The notes under the pieces are model-generated. The model saw only the letters and a program-made list of their open reading frames with translations. It had not been told where the DNA came from and did no database searches. Shown in pieces: positions 54,219 through 62,720 of a DNA stretch of 64,000 bases. This DNA comes from Symbiobacterium sp040797425 (GTDB taxonomy: Bacteria; Bacillota; Sulfobacillia; Symbiobacteriales; Symbiobacteriaceae). A program made the position numbers and the translations under genes. The number at the start of each line of letters is the position of its first letter. Position 1 is the first letter of the stretch. The stretch is taken from the NCBI RefSeq assembly GCF_040797425.1, contig NZ_JBFNEH010000009.1, positions 19,454-83,453 of the forward strand, given 5' to 3'.

Positions 54219-54252
54219 GAGGGGACCTGCGTGAATGTGCGCAGGTCCCCTC
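54219..54252. terminator. Terminator between convergent argD and flotillin genes
   Basis: GAGGGGACCTGCG pairs perfectly with CGCAGGTCCCCTC around 8 nt. T-runs are absent, but stem strength and position support it. Confidence 0.7.
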
Positions 54253-54284
54253 GAACCGTTCATAGCACGACTCGCTTTTCGCCG

Positions 54285-55784
54285 CTACTCCGACTCGGAC
54301 TTGGACTCCGCCGTCGCTGCCACGGGCACCGGCTCGGACGCCTGGGCGCCGACCTCGACGGGCTGGTGGTCGAGGCCGGGGATCTTCTTCATCAGGTCCT
54401 GAATCGACACGCCGGTCAGCCCCTCCAGCACGGTCGGGGCGGTGGCCACCAGCTTGGCGACGTCGTTCATGAACTTGTTGATGCCCACCTCGCCGTCGCC
54501 CTGCGAAAGGATCGTGACCTTGTCGATGCGGGTGAGCGGCTCGGCCGCGGCCCGCATGAGCTCAGGCAGCACCGGCAGCAGCTTGTCGAGGATGGCGGCC
54601 TGGCCGTATTCCTTGTACGCCTCGGCCTTGATGCGCATGGCCTCGGCTTCGGCACGGCCCTTGGCCAGGATGACCTCGGCCTCGGCGAGACCCCGCTGCT
54701 TCACCACGTCGGCTTCGGCCTCGCCGGACATCCGGATGGCCTTCGCCTCGGCCTCGGCCTCGATCTCCCGCTTGCGGGCCTGTGCCGCAGCGAGGGTCTC
54801 CTGTTTCTGCCGCTCGATCTCGGCCTGCTTCAGCACGGTGGCGATGAGTTCCTTCTCACGCCGCAGGATTTCGGCCTCCTGGACCTTCACCTGCTCCTGC
54901 CGCTCGATCTGCTGCACGCGGACCTGCTCGGCGATCACCTGCTGCTGCATCACGTTGGCCTCGATGTCGTAGGCCTTGTCGGCCTGCGCCTGCGCCCGCT
55001 TGGTCTCGGCCTCGAAGGCCGCTCGCTTCAGGTTCAGGTCGCGCTGCGCCTCGGCCTGCTTGGCCAGCGACTCGGACTGGGCCAGCACCGTTTCCTGCTC
55101 GGCCTTCGCCTTGGCGATGGCCGCCTCCCGCATGGCCTCGGCCCGCTTGATCTCGGTGTCGCGCTGGGCCTCGGCGGCGGCAATCTCGGCCGCCCGCTTG
55201 ATGCGCTCGGTGTCGGGCCGGCCCATGTTGTTGATGTAGTCGTTCTTGTCCTTGATCTCCTTCACGGTGAAGGAGACGACCTCAAGGCCCATCTTCGCCA
55301 TGTCGTCGGCGACGTTGGCCCGCATGCGGTCGGCCACCATCTCGGGCTCCTTGACGATCTGCTCCACCGTCAGCTGGCCCACGATGCCCCGCAGGTGGCC
55401 CTCCATGACGAGCTTGAGGATCTCGTGCTGTTCCTTGATGGATTTCGACAGGAACTGCTCGGCCGCGGTCAGGATGGACTCGGTGTCAGATTTCACCTTG
55501 ATCTGCGCCACCGCCTCCACGGTGACCGCGACGCCCTGGACGGTGTAGAAGTCCTGCTGCGGGACCACGTCGAAGGACATCAGTTCCAGGGAGAGCTCCT
55601 GGGCTGACTGGATCAGCGGCCACACGACCAGGCCGCCGCCCTTGGTGACGCGGGGCCCGCCAAAACCGTAGACGATGAGTGCCCGGTTGGGCGGCACCTT
55701 GCGGTACATCGAGGCCAGGAGCGCGAGCAGGATCAGGACGCCGACGATGGTCAGGCCGGCGTAGATCAGAGGACCCCAGTTCAT
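54285..55784 (-). CDS. floT: Flotillin (YuaG/FloT-like)
   Basis: A 499-residue membrane scaffold protein. An N-terminal hydrophobic helix (LTIVGVLILLALLASMY) is followed by an SPFH domain (about 35-190, with GGPRVTKGGGLVVWPLI), then a long Glu/Ala-rich coiled coil (about 200-400) with repeated KAxAE-type heptads, and a C-terminal domain near LLPVLPELMRAAAEPL. This is the classic flotillin order. Its ATG overlaps the stop of the upstream NfeD-like gene (ATGA), matching the yuaF-yuaG pairing of Bacillus. Confidence 0.93.
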   Translation of the reverse strand: MNWGPLIYAGLTIVGVLILLALLASMYRKVPPNRALIVYGFGGPRVTKGGGLVVWPLIQSAQELSLELMSFDVVPQQDFYTVQGVAVTVEAVAQIKVKSDTESILTAAEQFLSKSIKEQHEILKLVMEGHLRGIVGQLTVEQIVKEPEMVADRMRANVADDMAKMGLEVVSFTVKEIKDKNDYINNMGRPDTERIKRAAEIAAAEAQRDTEIKRAEAMREAAIAKAKAEQETVLAQSESLAKQAEAQRDLNLKRAAFEAETKRAQAQADKAYDIEANVMQQQVIAEQVRVQQIERQEQVKVQEAEILRREKELIATVLKQAEIERQKQETLAAAQARKREIEAEAEAKAIRMSGEAEADVVKQRGLAEAEVILAKGRAEAEAMRIKAEAYKEYGQAAILDKLLPVLPELMRAAAEPLTRIDKVTILSQGDGEVGINKFMNDVAKLVATAPTVLEGLTGVSIQDLMKKIPGLDHQPVEVGAQASEPVPVAATAESKSESE

Positions 55785-56560
55785 CCGTTCTCAATCCCCC
55801 TTACCACGTTCTCTTTCATGAACTCTCGCCATGGCTGGACGTAGGCGACGCCCCGCTCATAGCGCAGGATCACGACCTCTTCGCCCTTGGGGATGGGGCG
55901 CCCGTCCGCAGAGCGGGCCGCCGACACCATGCGGGAGCCGTGCTGCCGGTAGACCACCTCCCCTGTGCCCCCTTCCCGGATCGACACCGTCAGCTTCCCG
56001 ACGATGCCCGTGTAGCTGGTGGGCGGCAGGGGACGCTCGCCCCGGATCAGGAAGCGCTGCCAGCGATAGATCAGCCAGCCGGTGGTGAAGGCGCCTGCCG
56101 CCGCGCCGACCAGGGAGAGCCACACGACAGCCGGCCCGAGGGAGGAGACCAGGTAGCCGACCCCGCCGAAGCCCATGAGCGCCGCCATGAGGGTCTGGAA
56201 GTTGATGGGCGAGATGGCGGCCGCCTTGCCGATGTGGCCCTTCTGCCCGTGGGCCATGTCCGCGTCGGCGGAGAGGTCCACGGCCGGCGGGGTCGCCAGG
56301 TCGCCCCCGTGGGCGAGATCGGCGCCTGCCGAGAGGTCGCCACCGACGGAAAGATCACCGCCGGCCGAGAGATCTGCACCGGCCGAGAGATCTGCACCGG
56401 CCGAGAAGTCCGCACCTGCGGAGAGATCGCCACCGTGAGAGAGGTCACCGCCGTGGGAGAGATCTCCGGCCTTACCGCCCATGTTCAAAAAGCCGAGGAT
56501 GGCCGACACGAGCGTAAGGCCAAAACCGACATAAAAGGTGTAAAGGAAGACGGACGTCAC
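55781..56560 (-). CDS. NfeD/YuaF-like flotillin partner with hexapeptide repeats
   Basis: A 259-residue membrane protein. After a first helix (FYVGFGLTLVSAILGFLNMG), residues 31-90 are ten hexapeptide repeats of the form (G/A)DLS(A/H/V)G. Two hydrophobic helices near 125-170 follow, then a C-terminal OB-fold of NfeD type (YTGIVGKLTVSIREGGTGEV ... PKGEEVVILRYERGVAYVQPW). GTG 56560 is preferred with GGGGGGT upstream; ATG 56638 is possible. The stop overlaps flotillin, so the two act together. Confidence 0.85.
   Translation of the reverse strand: MTSVFLYTFYVGFGLTLVSAILGFLNMGGKAGDLSHGGDLSHGGDLSAGADFSAGADLSAGADLSAGGDLSVGGDLSAGADLAHGGDLATPPAVDLSADADMAHGQKGHIGKAAAISPINFQTLMAALMGFGGVGYLVSSLGPAVVWLSLVGAAAGAFTTGWLIYRWQRFLIRGERPLPPTSYTGIVGKLTVSIREGGTGEVVYRQHGSRMVSAARSADGRPIPKGEEVVILRYERGVAYVQPWREFMKENVVRGIENG
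56291..56470 (-). repeat. 18-bp tandem repeats encoding DLSAG hexapeptides
   Basis: About ten units of 18 bp inside the NfeD-like gene. Copies such as CCGAGAGATCTGCACCGG (plus strand) are nearly identical, suggesting recent copy-number change. Every unit keeps the reading frame. Confidence 0.85.
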
Positions 56561-56778
56561 GAGGCCACACCCCCCGGAGCGGATGGCGTTGTCTCTGCCT
56601 ATAAGACCCGCAGCCGGCCCGGTTTGGTTCTGAGTCATCCGTTTTCCCGGCAGGAACCGTTGTCCTGCCCGGGCCAGCTTTTTGTAAGCAATTTCCAGGC
56701 GTTGACCTGTGCGGAGATTCGACCCGCCGTTGCACATGCTGACGGAAGACGCATCGACGCACGAAGGGAGAGACAGCC

Positions 56779-57714
56779 ATGTCCAAGATCGTGCTCATCG
56801 GTTGCGGCCAGGTCGGAGCGACCTTCGCCTACACGGTGCTGCTCAAGGGACTTGCCAACGAGCTGGTGGTGATCGACGCCAACAAGGAGAAGGCATTGGG
56901 CGACGTGCTGGACCTGAACCACGGCCTCATGCTTGCCCACCCGCTCAAGATCCGGCTGGGCGACTACCCCGACTGCGAGGGGGCCGACATCATCGTGATC
57001 GCGGCCGGGGCGGCCCAGCGGCCGGGCGAGACGCGCACGGACCTCATGGGCCGGAACGTGGCCATTTTCGACCAGATCATCTCCCAGGTGACCCGCTACA
57101 ACCACGACGGCATCCTGCTCATCGCGACCAACCCGGTGGACATCCTGACACAGGTGGCCCTCAAGCTGTCGGGCTGGCCGCCGAACCGGGTGATCGGCTC
57201 GGGCACCCTGCTCGACAGCTCCCGCCTGCGCTACCTCATGGCCACCCGGTTCGGCGTGGATCCGCGGTCGGTGCACGGCATGATCATCGGCGAGCACGGC
57301 GACAGCGAGCTGGCCGTCTGGTCCCAGGCCAGCGTGGGCGGCGTCCCGATCGACAGCCCCGAGGCCGGGGACCGCTGGCGCCTCACGCCGGAGGAGCGGG
57401 TCCAGATCCTCGAGGAGACCCGCAACGCGGCCTACCAGATCATCGCCGCCAAGGGTGCGACCTACTACGCCATCGCCCTGGCGCTGGCCCGCATCTGCGA
57501 GGCGATCCTGCAGGACCAGAAATCCATCCTGCCGGTCTCCACCTACCTGCAGGGCTACCACGGCATCGACGGGGTCTGCCTGGGGGTTCCGTGCGTGGTG
57601 GGCCGGCACGGGGTCGAGGAGATCATCCAGCTGCCGCTGGCGCCTGAGGAGGAACAGGAGCTCAGGGCCTCCGCGGCGAAGCTGCGCGGCTTCCTGACCG
57701 AGATCGGCTTCTAG
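56779..57714 (+). CDS. ldh: L-lactate dehydrogenase
   Basis: NADH-dependent pyruvate-lactate conversion. The 311-residue protein has the IGCGQVGATFAYTV nucleotide loop, the substrate-specificity glutamine in AAQRPGETRTDL (Gln where malate dehydrogenases have Arg), ATNPVDILT and the catalytic histidine in IGEHGDSELAVWS. ATG 56779 follows GAAGGGAGAGACAGCC. It is monocistronic; the Fur-family gene begins 102 bp after it with its own promoter. Confidence 0.93.
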   Translation: MSKIVLIGCGQVGATFAYTVLLKGLANELVVIDANKEKALGDVLDLNHGLMLAHPLKIRLGDYPDCEGADIIVIAAGAAQRPGETRTDLMGRNVAIFDQIISQVTRYNHDGILLIATNPVDILTQVALKLSGWPPNRVIGSGTLLDSSRLRYLMATRFGVDPRSVHGMIIGEHGDSELAVWSQASVGGVPIDSPEAGDRWRLTPEERVQILEETRNAAYQIIAAKGATYYAIALALARICEAILQDQKSILPVSTYLQGYHGIDGVCLGVPCVVGRHGVEEIIQLPLAPEEEQELRASAAKLRGFLTEIGF

Positions 57715-57784
57715 GCGCAACGCAAGTCTGCCGGAAGGTGCGAGTAGACTATTGCATGACGCCGCGATCTGCTATACTCTTACC

Positions 57785-57796
57785 TAGAATGGTTCT
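57785..57796 (+). promoter_or_regulatory. Fur/PerR-type operator at the regulator's own promoter
   Basis: TAGAAT-G-GTTCT lies 6 bp after a -10 TATACT (57773-57778). It matches the palindromes before the ATPase gene, implying autoregulation. Confidence 0.65.
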
Positions 57797-57816
57797 CGCT
57801 GTGGGAGGTGAACGCC

Positions 57817-58287
57817 ATGACGCCAACCAGGAACGACACTGCTGACATGCAGCACGAAGACTCGTTCTCGGCCGGGCTCCGCGCGGCGGGGCTGAAGCTG
57901 ACGGCTCAGCGCAGCGCCATCTGCAAGGCCCTGGCCGACATGGCGGGCAAGCACCATCCCACGGTGCAGGAGATCTTCGAGGCCGCCCGACGGTACCATT
58001 CGGGCGTGAGCCTCGCCACGGTGTACAACACGCTGACCGTCCTGAAGGAGCGGGGGCTGCTCTACGAGCTGGGCCCCGACGCAGCCGGCGCCGTCCACTA
58101 CGAGCTCGACGTGGACACGCACATCAACGTCGTCTGCATTCGCTGCAAGCGGGTGATCGACCTGCCCCACGTCTCCACCGGGATGGAGGAGGCGGTCGCC
58201 CGGCAGACCGGCTTCCGGGTGATCGGCGCCCAGATGCTTTACTATGGCATCTGCCCCGCCTGCAGCGGGGAGGGCGTCGCGGACTAG
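57817..58287 (+). CDS. Fur-family regulator, PerR-like
   Basis: A 156-residue metal-dependent repressor. The winged helix is AGLKLTAQRSAICKAL ... SLATVYNTLTVLKERGL, and the structural zinc site is CIRCK ... CPACS. At the PerR sensing positions it has His in HHPT and His in DTHIN, but Asn where B. subtilis PerR has His93 and Glu where it has Asp85. Its own promoter and that of the next gene, a P1B-4 ATPase, carry the same palindrome. This parallels PerR control of pfeT. Iron, manganese or zinc sensing cannot be settled. ATG 57817 has GGGAGG 8 nt upstream. Confidence 0.88.
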   Translation: MTPTRNDTADMQHEDSFSAGLRAAGLKLTAQRSAICKALADMAGKHHPTVQEIFEAARRYHSGVSLATVYNTLTVLKERGLLYELGPDAAGAVHYELDVDTHINVVCIRCKRVIDLPHVSTGMEEAVARQTGFRVIGAQMLYYGICPACSGEGVAD

Positions 58288-58301
58288 GAACACGTACAAT
58301 G

Positions 58302-58333
58302 CCGCCACGGCACACCGCCGTGGTGGTTTTTTT
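58302..58333 (+). terminator. Intrinsic terminator after Fur-family gene
   Basis: CCGCCACGGC pairs with GCCGTGGTGG (two G-U) around 5 nt, followed by seven T. Confidence 0.85.
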
Positions 58334-58376
58334 ATCTGAAATCCCAACAGGCCCTTGCCAACCGCCGCGGGCGGAG

Positions 58377-58406
58377 CTAGAATGATTCTAGCTTAGAACG
58401 GTTCTA
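58377..58406 (+). promoter_or_regulatory. Tandem Fur/PerR-type operators before the metal ATPase
   Basis: CTAGAAT-G-ATTCTAG (58377-58391) and TAGAAC-G-GTTCTA (58394-58406) are perfect palindromes with centres 16 bp apart. They end 17 bp before the ATPase start. Confidence 0.75.
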
Positions 58407-58423
58407 CAGTAGGGGGTGGTCCG

Positions 58424-60385
58424 GTGACTCCGAGGACGGGGCACTGGCTGGATGACGAACTGCGGCCGCTGGTCTGGGCGACCGTGCTCAGCGGGTTCTT
58501 CCTCGTGCTGGGCTGGGCGCTGGAGCATGGAGCGCCGGGCCTGTCGGCGTGGTCGGCCGTGGCTTACGCGGCCGCCTACGTCAGCGGCGGTTACCTGCGG
58601 GTGAAGGATGGGCTGGCCGCCTTGCGGCGGGGCAGCTTGAACATCGATATGCTGATGGTGATGGGCGCGATGGGCGCTGCCGCCCTGGGGCGCTGGGGCG
58701 AGGGTGCGGTGCTCATCTTCCTCTTCGCCCTCTCCAACGCGCTCGAGGAGTTCGTGTCGGGTAGGACGCGGCGGGCGATCGAGGCGCTGATGACGCTGCG
58801 GCCGGAAGAGGTGCTGGTGCGGCAGGAGGACGGCGCGGAGCGGCTGGTGCCGCTGGAGCAGGTGCAGCCGGGCGATCTCGTGGTGGTGCGGCCCGGCGAG
58901 CGGGTGGGAATCGACGGCGTCGTGGTGGAGGGCCGCTCGGCCATCGACCAGGCCCCCATCACCGGCGAGTCGGTGCCGGTGGCCAAGGAGGCGGGTTCGC
59001 CGGTCTACGCCGGCAGCCTCAACACCACGGGCAGCCTGCTGGTCAGGGTGACGAAGCCCGCCGGGGAGTCGACCCTGGCCCGGGTGATCCGGCTGGTGGA
59101 GCAGGCGCACGAGCACAAGGCCCGGGCCCAGCGTGCCGTTGACTGGATCGACCGCTACTATACGCTGATCGTGGTGGCCGTAGCCCTGCTCACCTGGACC
59201 CTGCCCCCGCTCGTGGCCGGGTGGGCGTGGTCGGACAGCTTCTACCTGGCCATGCAGCTCCTGGTGGTGATGTCGCCCTGCGCGCTGGTGATCGCCACCC
59301 CGGCGGCACTCCTCTCCGGCATCGCCGCCGGTGCCCGGCAGGGCATCCTGTTCAAGGGCGGCGTCCACCTGGAGCAGGCGGGGGACATTAAGGTCGTCGC
59401 ATTTGACAAGACCGGCACCCTCACCGAGGGCCGGCCGCGGCTGACGTCGCTCTGCCCCGCGGAGGGGGTTGCCGAGACGGAACTGCTCCGGCTGGCGGCA
59501 TCCGCCGAGCTGCGCTCGGGTCACCCGGTGGGAAGGGCAATCGTGGCGGCTGCCCGGCGGCAGCTGGAGGAGCTGCCCGAGCCCGAGCAGGTGGAGGAGC
59601 AGCCCGGCCTCGGCGTGACCGCCCGGGTGGAGGGGCGGCTGGTGCAGGTGGGCAGCCGGCGCCTGTGGGAGGGCGCCCGCGCTGAGACCTCCCTCCGGTG
59701 GCTCCTCGCCCAGGCCGAGCGGCTGGAAGAGCAGGGCGAGACGGCGGTGCTGGTACTGGCGGAGGGGAAGCCCCTGGGCGTGCTCGGCGTCGCCGACCAG
59801 ATTCGCCCGCAGGCCCGGGCCGTGATCGCCGCCCTGCGGGCCCAGGGCGTGGAGCGGATCGTGATGCTGACCGGCGACAACGAGCGGGTCGCCGCGGCGG
59901 TGGCGGCGGAAGCCGGCGTCGACGAGTACCAGGCCGGACTGCTGCCGGCCGACAAGCTGGAGGCCATCGCAGCGCTGGAGCGGCAGTACGGCCCCGTGGC
60001 CATGGTGGGAGACGGCATCAACGACGCCCCGGCCCTGGCGCGGGCCAGCCTGGGGGTGGCCATGGGCGGCGCCGGCAACGACGCGGCGCTGGAGAGCGCC
60101 GACGTGGTGCTGATGGCCGACGACTTCTCCCGCCTGCCTGAGGTCTTCCAGCTCGGCCGACGGGCCCGGCGGGTGGTCTGGCAGAACCTGGCCTTCGCCA
60201 CGGGTGTGATCATGGTGCTGGTGACGACCAGCCTGCTCGGGAACCTTACGCTGCCGCTGGCGGTGGTGGGCCACGAGGGATCGACGGTTCTGGTGGCGCT
60301 GAACGGAATCCGGCTGCTCTTCGGCGGAGTGCGGCGGCGCCTTCCCGTCCCGGTGGCCGGCGTGGAGCAGGCCCGCGGCGTATAG
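58424..60385 (+). CDS. P1B-4-type heavy-metal-efflux ATPase (PfeT/ZosA-like)
   Basis: A 653-residue membrane pump. It has the actuator TGES (ITGESVPVAKE), the membrane metal motif SPC (284-286), phosphorylation site DKTGTLT (from D328), MLTGDN, and GDGINDAPALA. The last helix region carries HEGST (H617), which with SPC marks the P1B-4 group of Fe2+/Co2+/Zn2+ exporters. There is no N-terminal metal-binding domain. The operators before it and the upstream PerR-like gene suggest Fe2+ efflux as for PfeT; zinc or cobalt remains possible. GTG 58424 follows AGGGGGTGG. Confidence 0.9.
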   Translation: MTPRTGHWLDDELRPLVWATVLSGFFLVLGWALEHGAPGLSAWSAVAYAAAYVSGGYLRVKDGLAALRRGSLNIDMLMVMGAMGAAALGRWGEGAVLIFLFALSNALEEFVSGRTRRAIEALMTLRPEEVLVRQEDGAERLVPLEQVQPGDLVVVRPGERVGIDGVVVEGRSAIDQAPITGESVPVAKEAGSPVYAGSLNTTGSLLVRVTKPAGESTLARVIRLVEQAHEHKARAQRAVDWIDRYYTLIVVAVALLTWTLPPLVAGWAWSDSFYLAMQLLVVMSPCALVIATPAALLSGIAAGARQGILFKGGVHLEQAGDIKVVAFDKTGTLTEGRPRLTSLCPAEGVAETELLRLAASAELRSGHPVGRAIVAAARRQLEELPEPEQVEEQPGLGVTARVEGRLVQVGSRRLWEGARAETSLRWLLAQAERLEEQGETAVLVLAEGKPLGVLGVADQIRPQARAVIAALRAQGVERIVMLTGDNERVAAAVAAEAGVDEYQAGLLPADKLEAIAALERQYGPVAMVGDGINDAPALARASLGVAMGGAGNDAALESADVVLMADDFSRLPEVFQLGRRARRVVWQNLAFATGVIMVLVTTSLLGNLTLPLAVVGHEGSTVLVALNGIRLLFGGVRRRLPVPVAGVEQARGV

Positions 60386-60442
60386 CCAGTCATACTGCGC
60401 CCGGACGCCCGGTGACGGGGCGCCCGGGCCCCTGCGCGCAAA

Positions 60443-60468
60443 GGGACCCGGGAATCTGCCCGGGTCCC
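60443..60468 (+). terminator. Intrinsic terminator after the ATPase
   Basis: GGGACCCGGG and CCCGGGTCCC pair around 6 nt. It abuts the argG -35 at 60471, and only TATT follows. Confidence 0.65.
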
Positions 60469-60470
60469 TA

Positions 60471-60499
60471 TTGCATACTTATTCATATGGAGTTATAAT
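60471..60499 (+). promoter_or_regulatory. argG promoter with ARG-box-like operator
   Basis: -35 TTGCAT (60471-60476), 17-bp spacer, -10 TATAAT (60494-60499), with TGCAT-ACTT-ATTCA at 60472-60485. Confidence 0.8.
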
Positions 60500-60554
60500 C
60501 ATGCACCAAAGAAGCCCCGGGCAGCGGGCTCAATACTGAGGAGGCGCCGGATTC

Positions 60555-61757
60555 ATGGGGAACAAGAAGTGTGTGTTGGCTTATTCAGGCGGGCTGGACA
60601 CGTCGGTCGCGATTCACTGGATCAAGGAGCACTACGACGCCGACGTGATCGCTCTGGCGGTGGACCTCGGGGCCAATGACAAGGACCTCGACTTCATTCA
60701 GAAGAAAGCGCTCTCCATCGGCGCCGTCAAGAGCTATGTATACGACGCGAAGCAGCAGTTCGCGTATGACTTCATCCTGTCGGCCCTGCAGGCCAACGCC
60801 TGCTATGAGTCCAAGTATTTCCTCTCTGCGTCGCTCTCCCGTCCGCTGATCGCCAAGCTGCTGGTGGAAGTGGCGGAGAAGGAAGGGGCTCAGTACGTCG
60901 CCCACGGCTGCACCGGCAAGGGCAACGACCAGGTGCGGTTCGACGTGTCGGTGGCCGCCCTCAACCCGAACCTTGAGGTGCTGGCCCCCGTGCGGGAATG
61001 GGCCTGGAGCCGGGAGGAGGAGATCGACTACGCCCAGCAGCACGGCATCCCGGTACCGGTGGGCAAGGAGAACCCCTTCTCCATCGACGTGAACCTGTGG
61101 GGCCGTTCCTGCGAGGCCGGCGTGCTGGAGGACCCCTGGGCCGAGGCCCCCGAGGAGGCCTTCGAGTGGACGGTGAACCCCAAGGACGCGCCCGACGAGC
61201 CCGAGTACGTGGAGATCGGCTTCGAACAGGGCGTGCCCGTCGCGCTGAACGGCGAGCGGATGGGGCTGGTGCAGCTGATCGAGCAGCTGCACGCCATCGC
61301 CGGCAAGCACGGCGTGGGCCGCATCGACCACGTGGAAAACCGGCTGGTGGGCATCAAGTCCCGCGAGGTTTACGAGATGCCGGCGGCCACAGTGCTCACC
61401 CTCGCCCACAAGGAGCTCGAGGCCCTCACCCTGCCCCGTGAGCTGCACCACTTCAAGCTGGGGCTGGAGCAGAAGTACGCCGAGCTGGTCTACAACGGCC
61501 TCTGGTTCCACCCGCTGAAGGAGGCGCTGGACGCTTTCATCAAGAAGTCGCAGGAGACCGTTACGGGCGAGGTACGGGTGAAGCTCTTCAAGGGCTCGGC
61601 CTTCTGCGTGGGCCGCAAGTCGCCGTACACGCTCTACTCCTACGACCTGGCCACCTACGACAAGGCCGACAAGTTCGACCACAAGGCCGCCAAGGGCTTC
61701 ATCGACATCTTCGGCCTGCCCACCCGGGTGTACGCCGCGGTGCAGCGGAAGAACTGA
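60555..61757 (+). CDS. argG: Argininosuccinate synthase
   Basis: Joins citrulline and aspartate with ATP. The 400-residue protein has the PP-loop VLAYSGGLDTSV, CTGKGNDQVRFD and LWGRSCEAGVLEDPW, all diagnostic. ATG 60555 follows GAGGAGG. No argH follows directly; a terminator does. The operator shared with argC and argB places it in one regulon though it lies 6 kb away. Confidence 0.97.
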   Translation: MGNKKCVLAYSGGLDTSVAIHWIKEHYDADVIALAVDLGANDKDLDFIQKKALSIGAVKSYVYDAKQQFAYDFILSALQANACYESKYFLSASLSRPLIAKLLVEVAEKEGAQYVAHGCTGKGNDQVRFDVSVAALNPNLEVLAPVREWAWSREEEIDYAQQHGIPVPVGKENPFSIDVNLWGRSCEAGVLEDPWAEAPEEAFEWTVNPKDAPDEPEYVEIGFEQGVPVALNGERMGLVQLIEQLHAIAGKHGVGRIDHVENRLVGIKSREVYEMPAATVLTLAHKELEALTLPRELHHFKLGLEQKYAELVYNGLWFHPLKEALDAFIKKSQETVTGEVRVKLFKGSAFCVGRKSPYTLYSYDLATYDKADKFDHKAAKGFIDIFGLPTRVYAAVQRKN

Positions 61758-61775
61758 ACCGTACCCTGACGGACC

Positions 61776-61820
61776 GGGGTTGCCCCGAGAGCTGCCTGCT
61801 CTCGTTGGGCAGCCCCTTTT
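61776..61820 (+). terminator. Intrinsic terminator after argG
   Basis: GGGGTTGCCC and GGGCAGCCCC enclose an inner CGAGAG/CTCTCG stem; TTTT follows. Confidence 0.85.
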
Positions 61821-61924
61821 CCGCGCCGTCCGGCCTCCCCCGTCAGGGCAGGAAAGCGGTTGACCGGATGCGAACAAGAAAGCCATGAGAGGTGCGCCGT
61901 GCGCAGAGAGGGGAGGGATGCCCA

Positions 61925-62497
61925 GTGGCCCGCATCTACTACCGGCTGGTGCTCACCGTGCTCTGCGCGCTGGCAGCCTACGTGACGCCCGTCTATACCC
62001 TCTCCTACCCGTATTACCTGCCCTACTTCGCCGGCGGGCTCGTCGCGGCGCTGCTTGCCTGGTCCTTCCTTCAGCTGGCCATCCTCATCGAGCCTGAGGT
62101 GAAGCCGGGCGTGCAGTTCATCGTGGGCGCCGGCTTCGCCGTCATCTCCTGGGCGCATATCTCCATGGTGGCGGTCCTTCACATCATTCCGGCGGTGATG
62201 CGGGCCGGCCACCTGCTCGACACCTTCGACCCCGTCTGGATCCTGGGCGGCCTCTCGCCCCTGGTGGTGCCCGCGGCCGCGCTCGCATGCAAGCTGGCCG
62301 GCCGCCCGTTCCTGCCGTCCCTCGCGGCGGCGCTCTTCCGCTTCTCCGTGCCGCTCGGCCTCCTGAGCATCATCCCCCGGTTCCTGAACCTGCCCAAGCA
62401 GTTTCGCTGGCTCTTTCTCTTCACCGGCGTGATGTTTGTGGTGCTCGACGGACTGGGCTTCAGTCTGCGCCCGAGGCGCGGAGGCCAGTCGGCATAG
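61925..62497 (+). CDS. Hypothetical membrane protein
   Basis: A 190-residue protein with about six membrane helices (LVLTVLCALAAYVTPVYTL, YFAGGLVAALLAWSFLQLAI, ... FLFTGVMFVVLDGLGF) and a short basic tail. GTG 61925 follows GGGAGGGA by 5-6 nt. No family is recognised. Confidence 0.7.
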   Translation: MARIYYRLVLTVLCALAAYVTPVYTLSYPYYLPYFAGGLVAALLAWSFLQLAILIEPEVKPGVQFIVGAGFAVISWAHISMVAVLHIIPAVMRAGHLLDTFDPVWILGGLSPLVVPAAALACKLAGRPFLPSLAAALFRFSVPLGLLSIIPRFLNLPKQFRWLFLFTGVMFVVLDGLGFSLRPRRGGQSA

Positions 62498-62532
62498 CCT
62501 TTCGTGTCATCGCAATGGAGCCATCTGGCCAG

Positions 62533-62679
62533 TTGACCAACAATTTTCCAACCGATACCCTGAGAGTAACAACAGCGCCGAGCGTCAACGTCGGCAGCCA
62601 TGCGCACGGCCGCCCGCACGGCCGTGCGTCCGGGTCAGCACAACACGGGAGCGACCGGTCTCGGGTCGGTCCCTTTTTT
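62533..62679 (+). promoter_or_regulatory. Structured leader with terminator before the reductase-like gene
   Basis: A TTGACC -35 (62533-62538) with a weak -10 is followed by two hairpins, CGCACGGCC/GGCCGTGCG (62603-62611 with 62620-62628) and an intrinsic terminator GGGAGCGACC/GGTCGGTCCC with six T (62647-62679). The terminator is 42 bp before the next start codon. It may end the preceding gene or attenuate the following one. No known riboswitch core is recognised. Confidence 0.45.
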
Positions 62680-62720
62680 CGCAGTGGGCGGATTGCAACA
62701 CCGATCACGGGAGGGGTATC

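Noticed and set aside
54181..55607. Long plus-strand frame through the flotillin gene and 3' of argD
   Set aside because: The translated sequence is a Leu/Gly/His-rich shadow of the flotillin coiled coil; flotillin on the minus strand is unambiguous.
62561..62632. TPP-riboswitch-like CCTGAGAGTAACA before the reductase gene
   Set aside because: Only the CTGAGA core is present. The second conserved half (ACCTGATCTGGATAATGCCAGCG-like) is missing and the gene has no link to thiamine.
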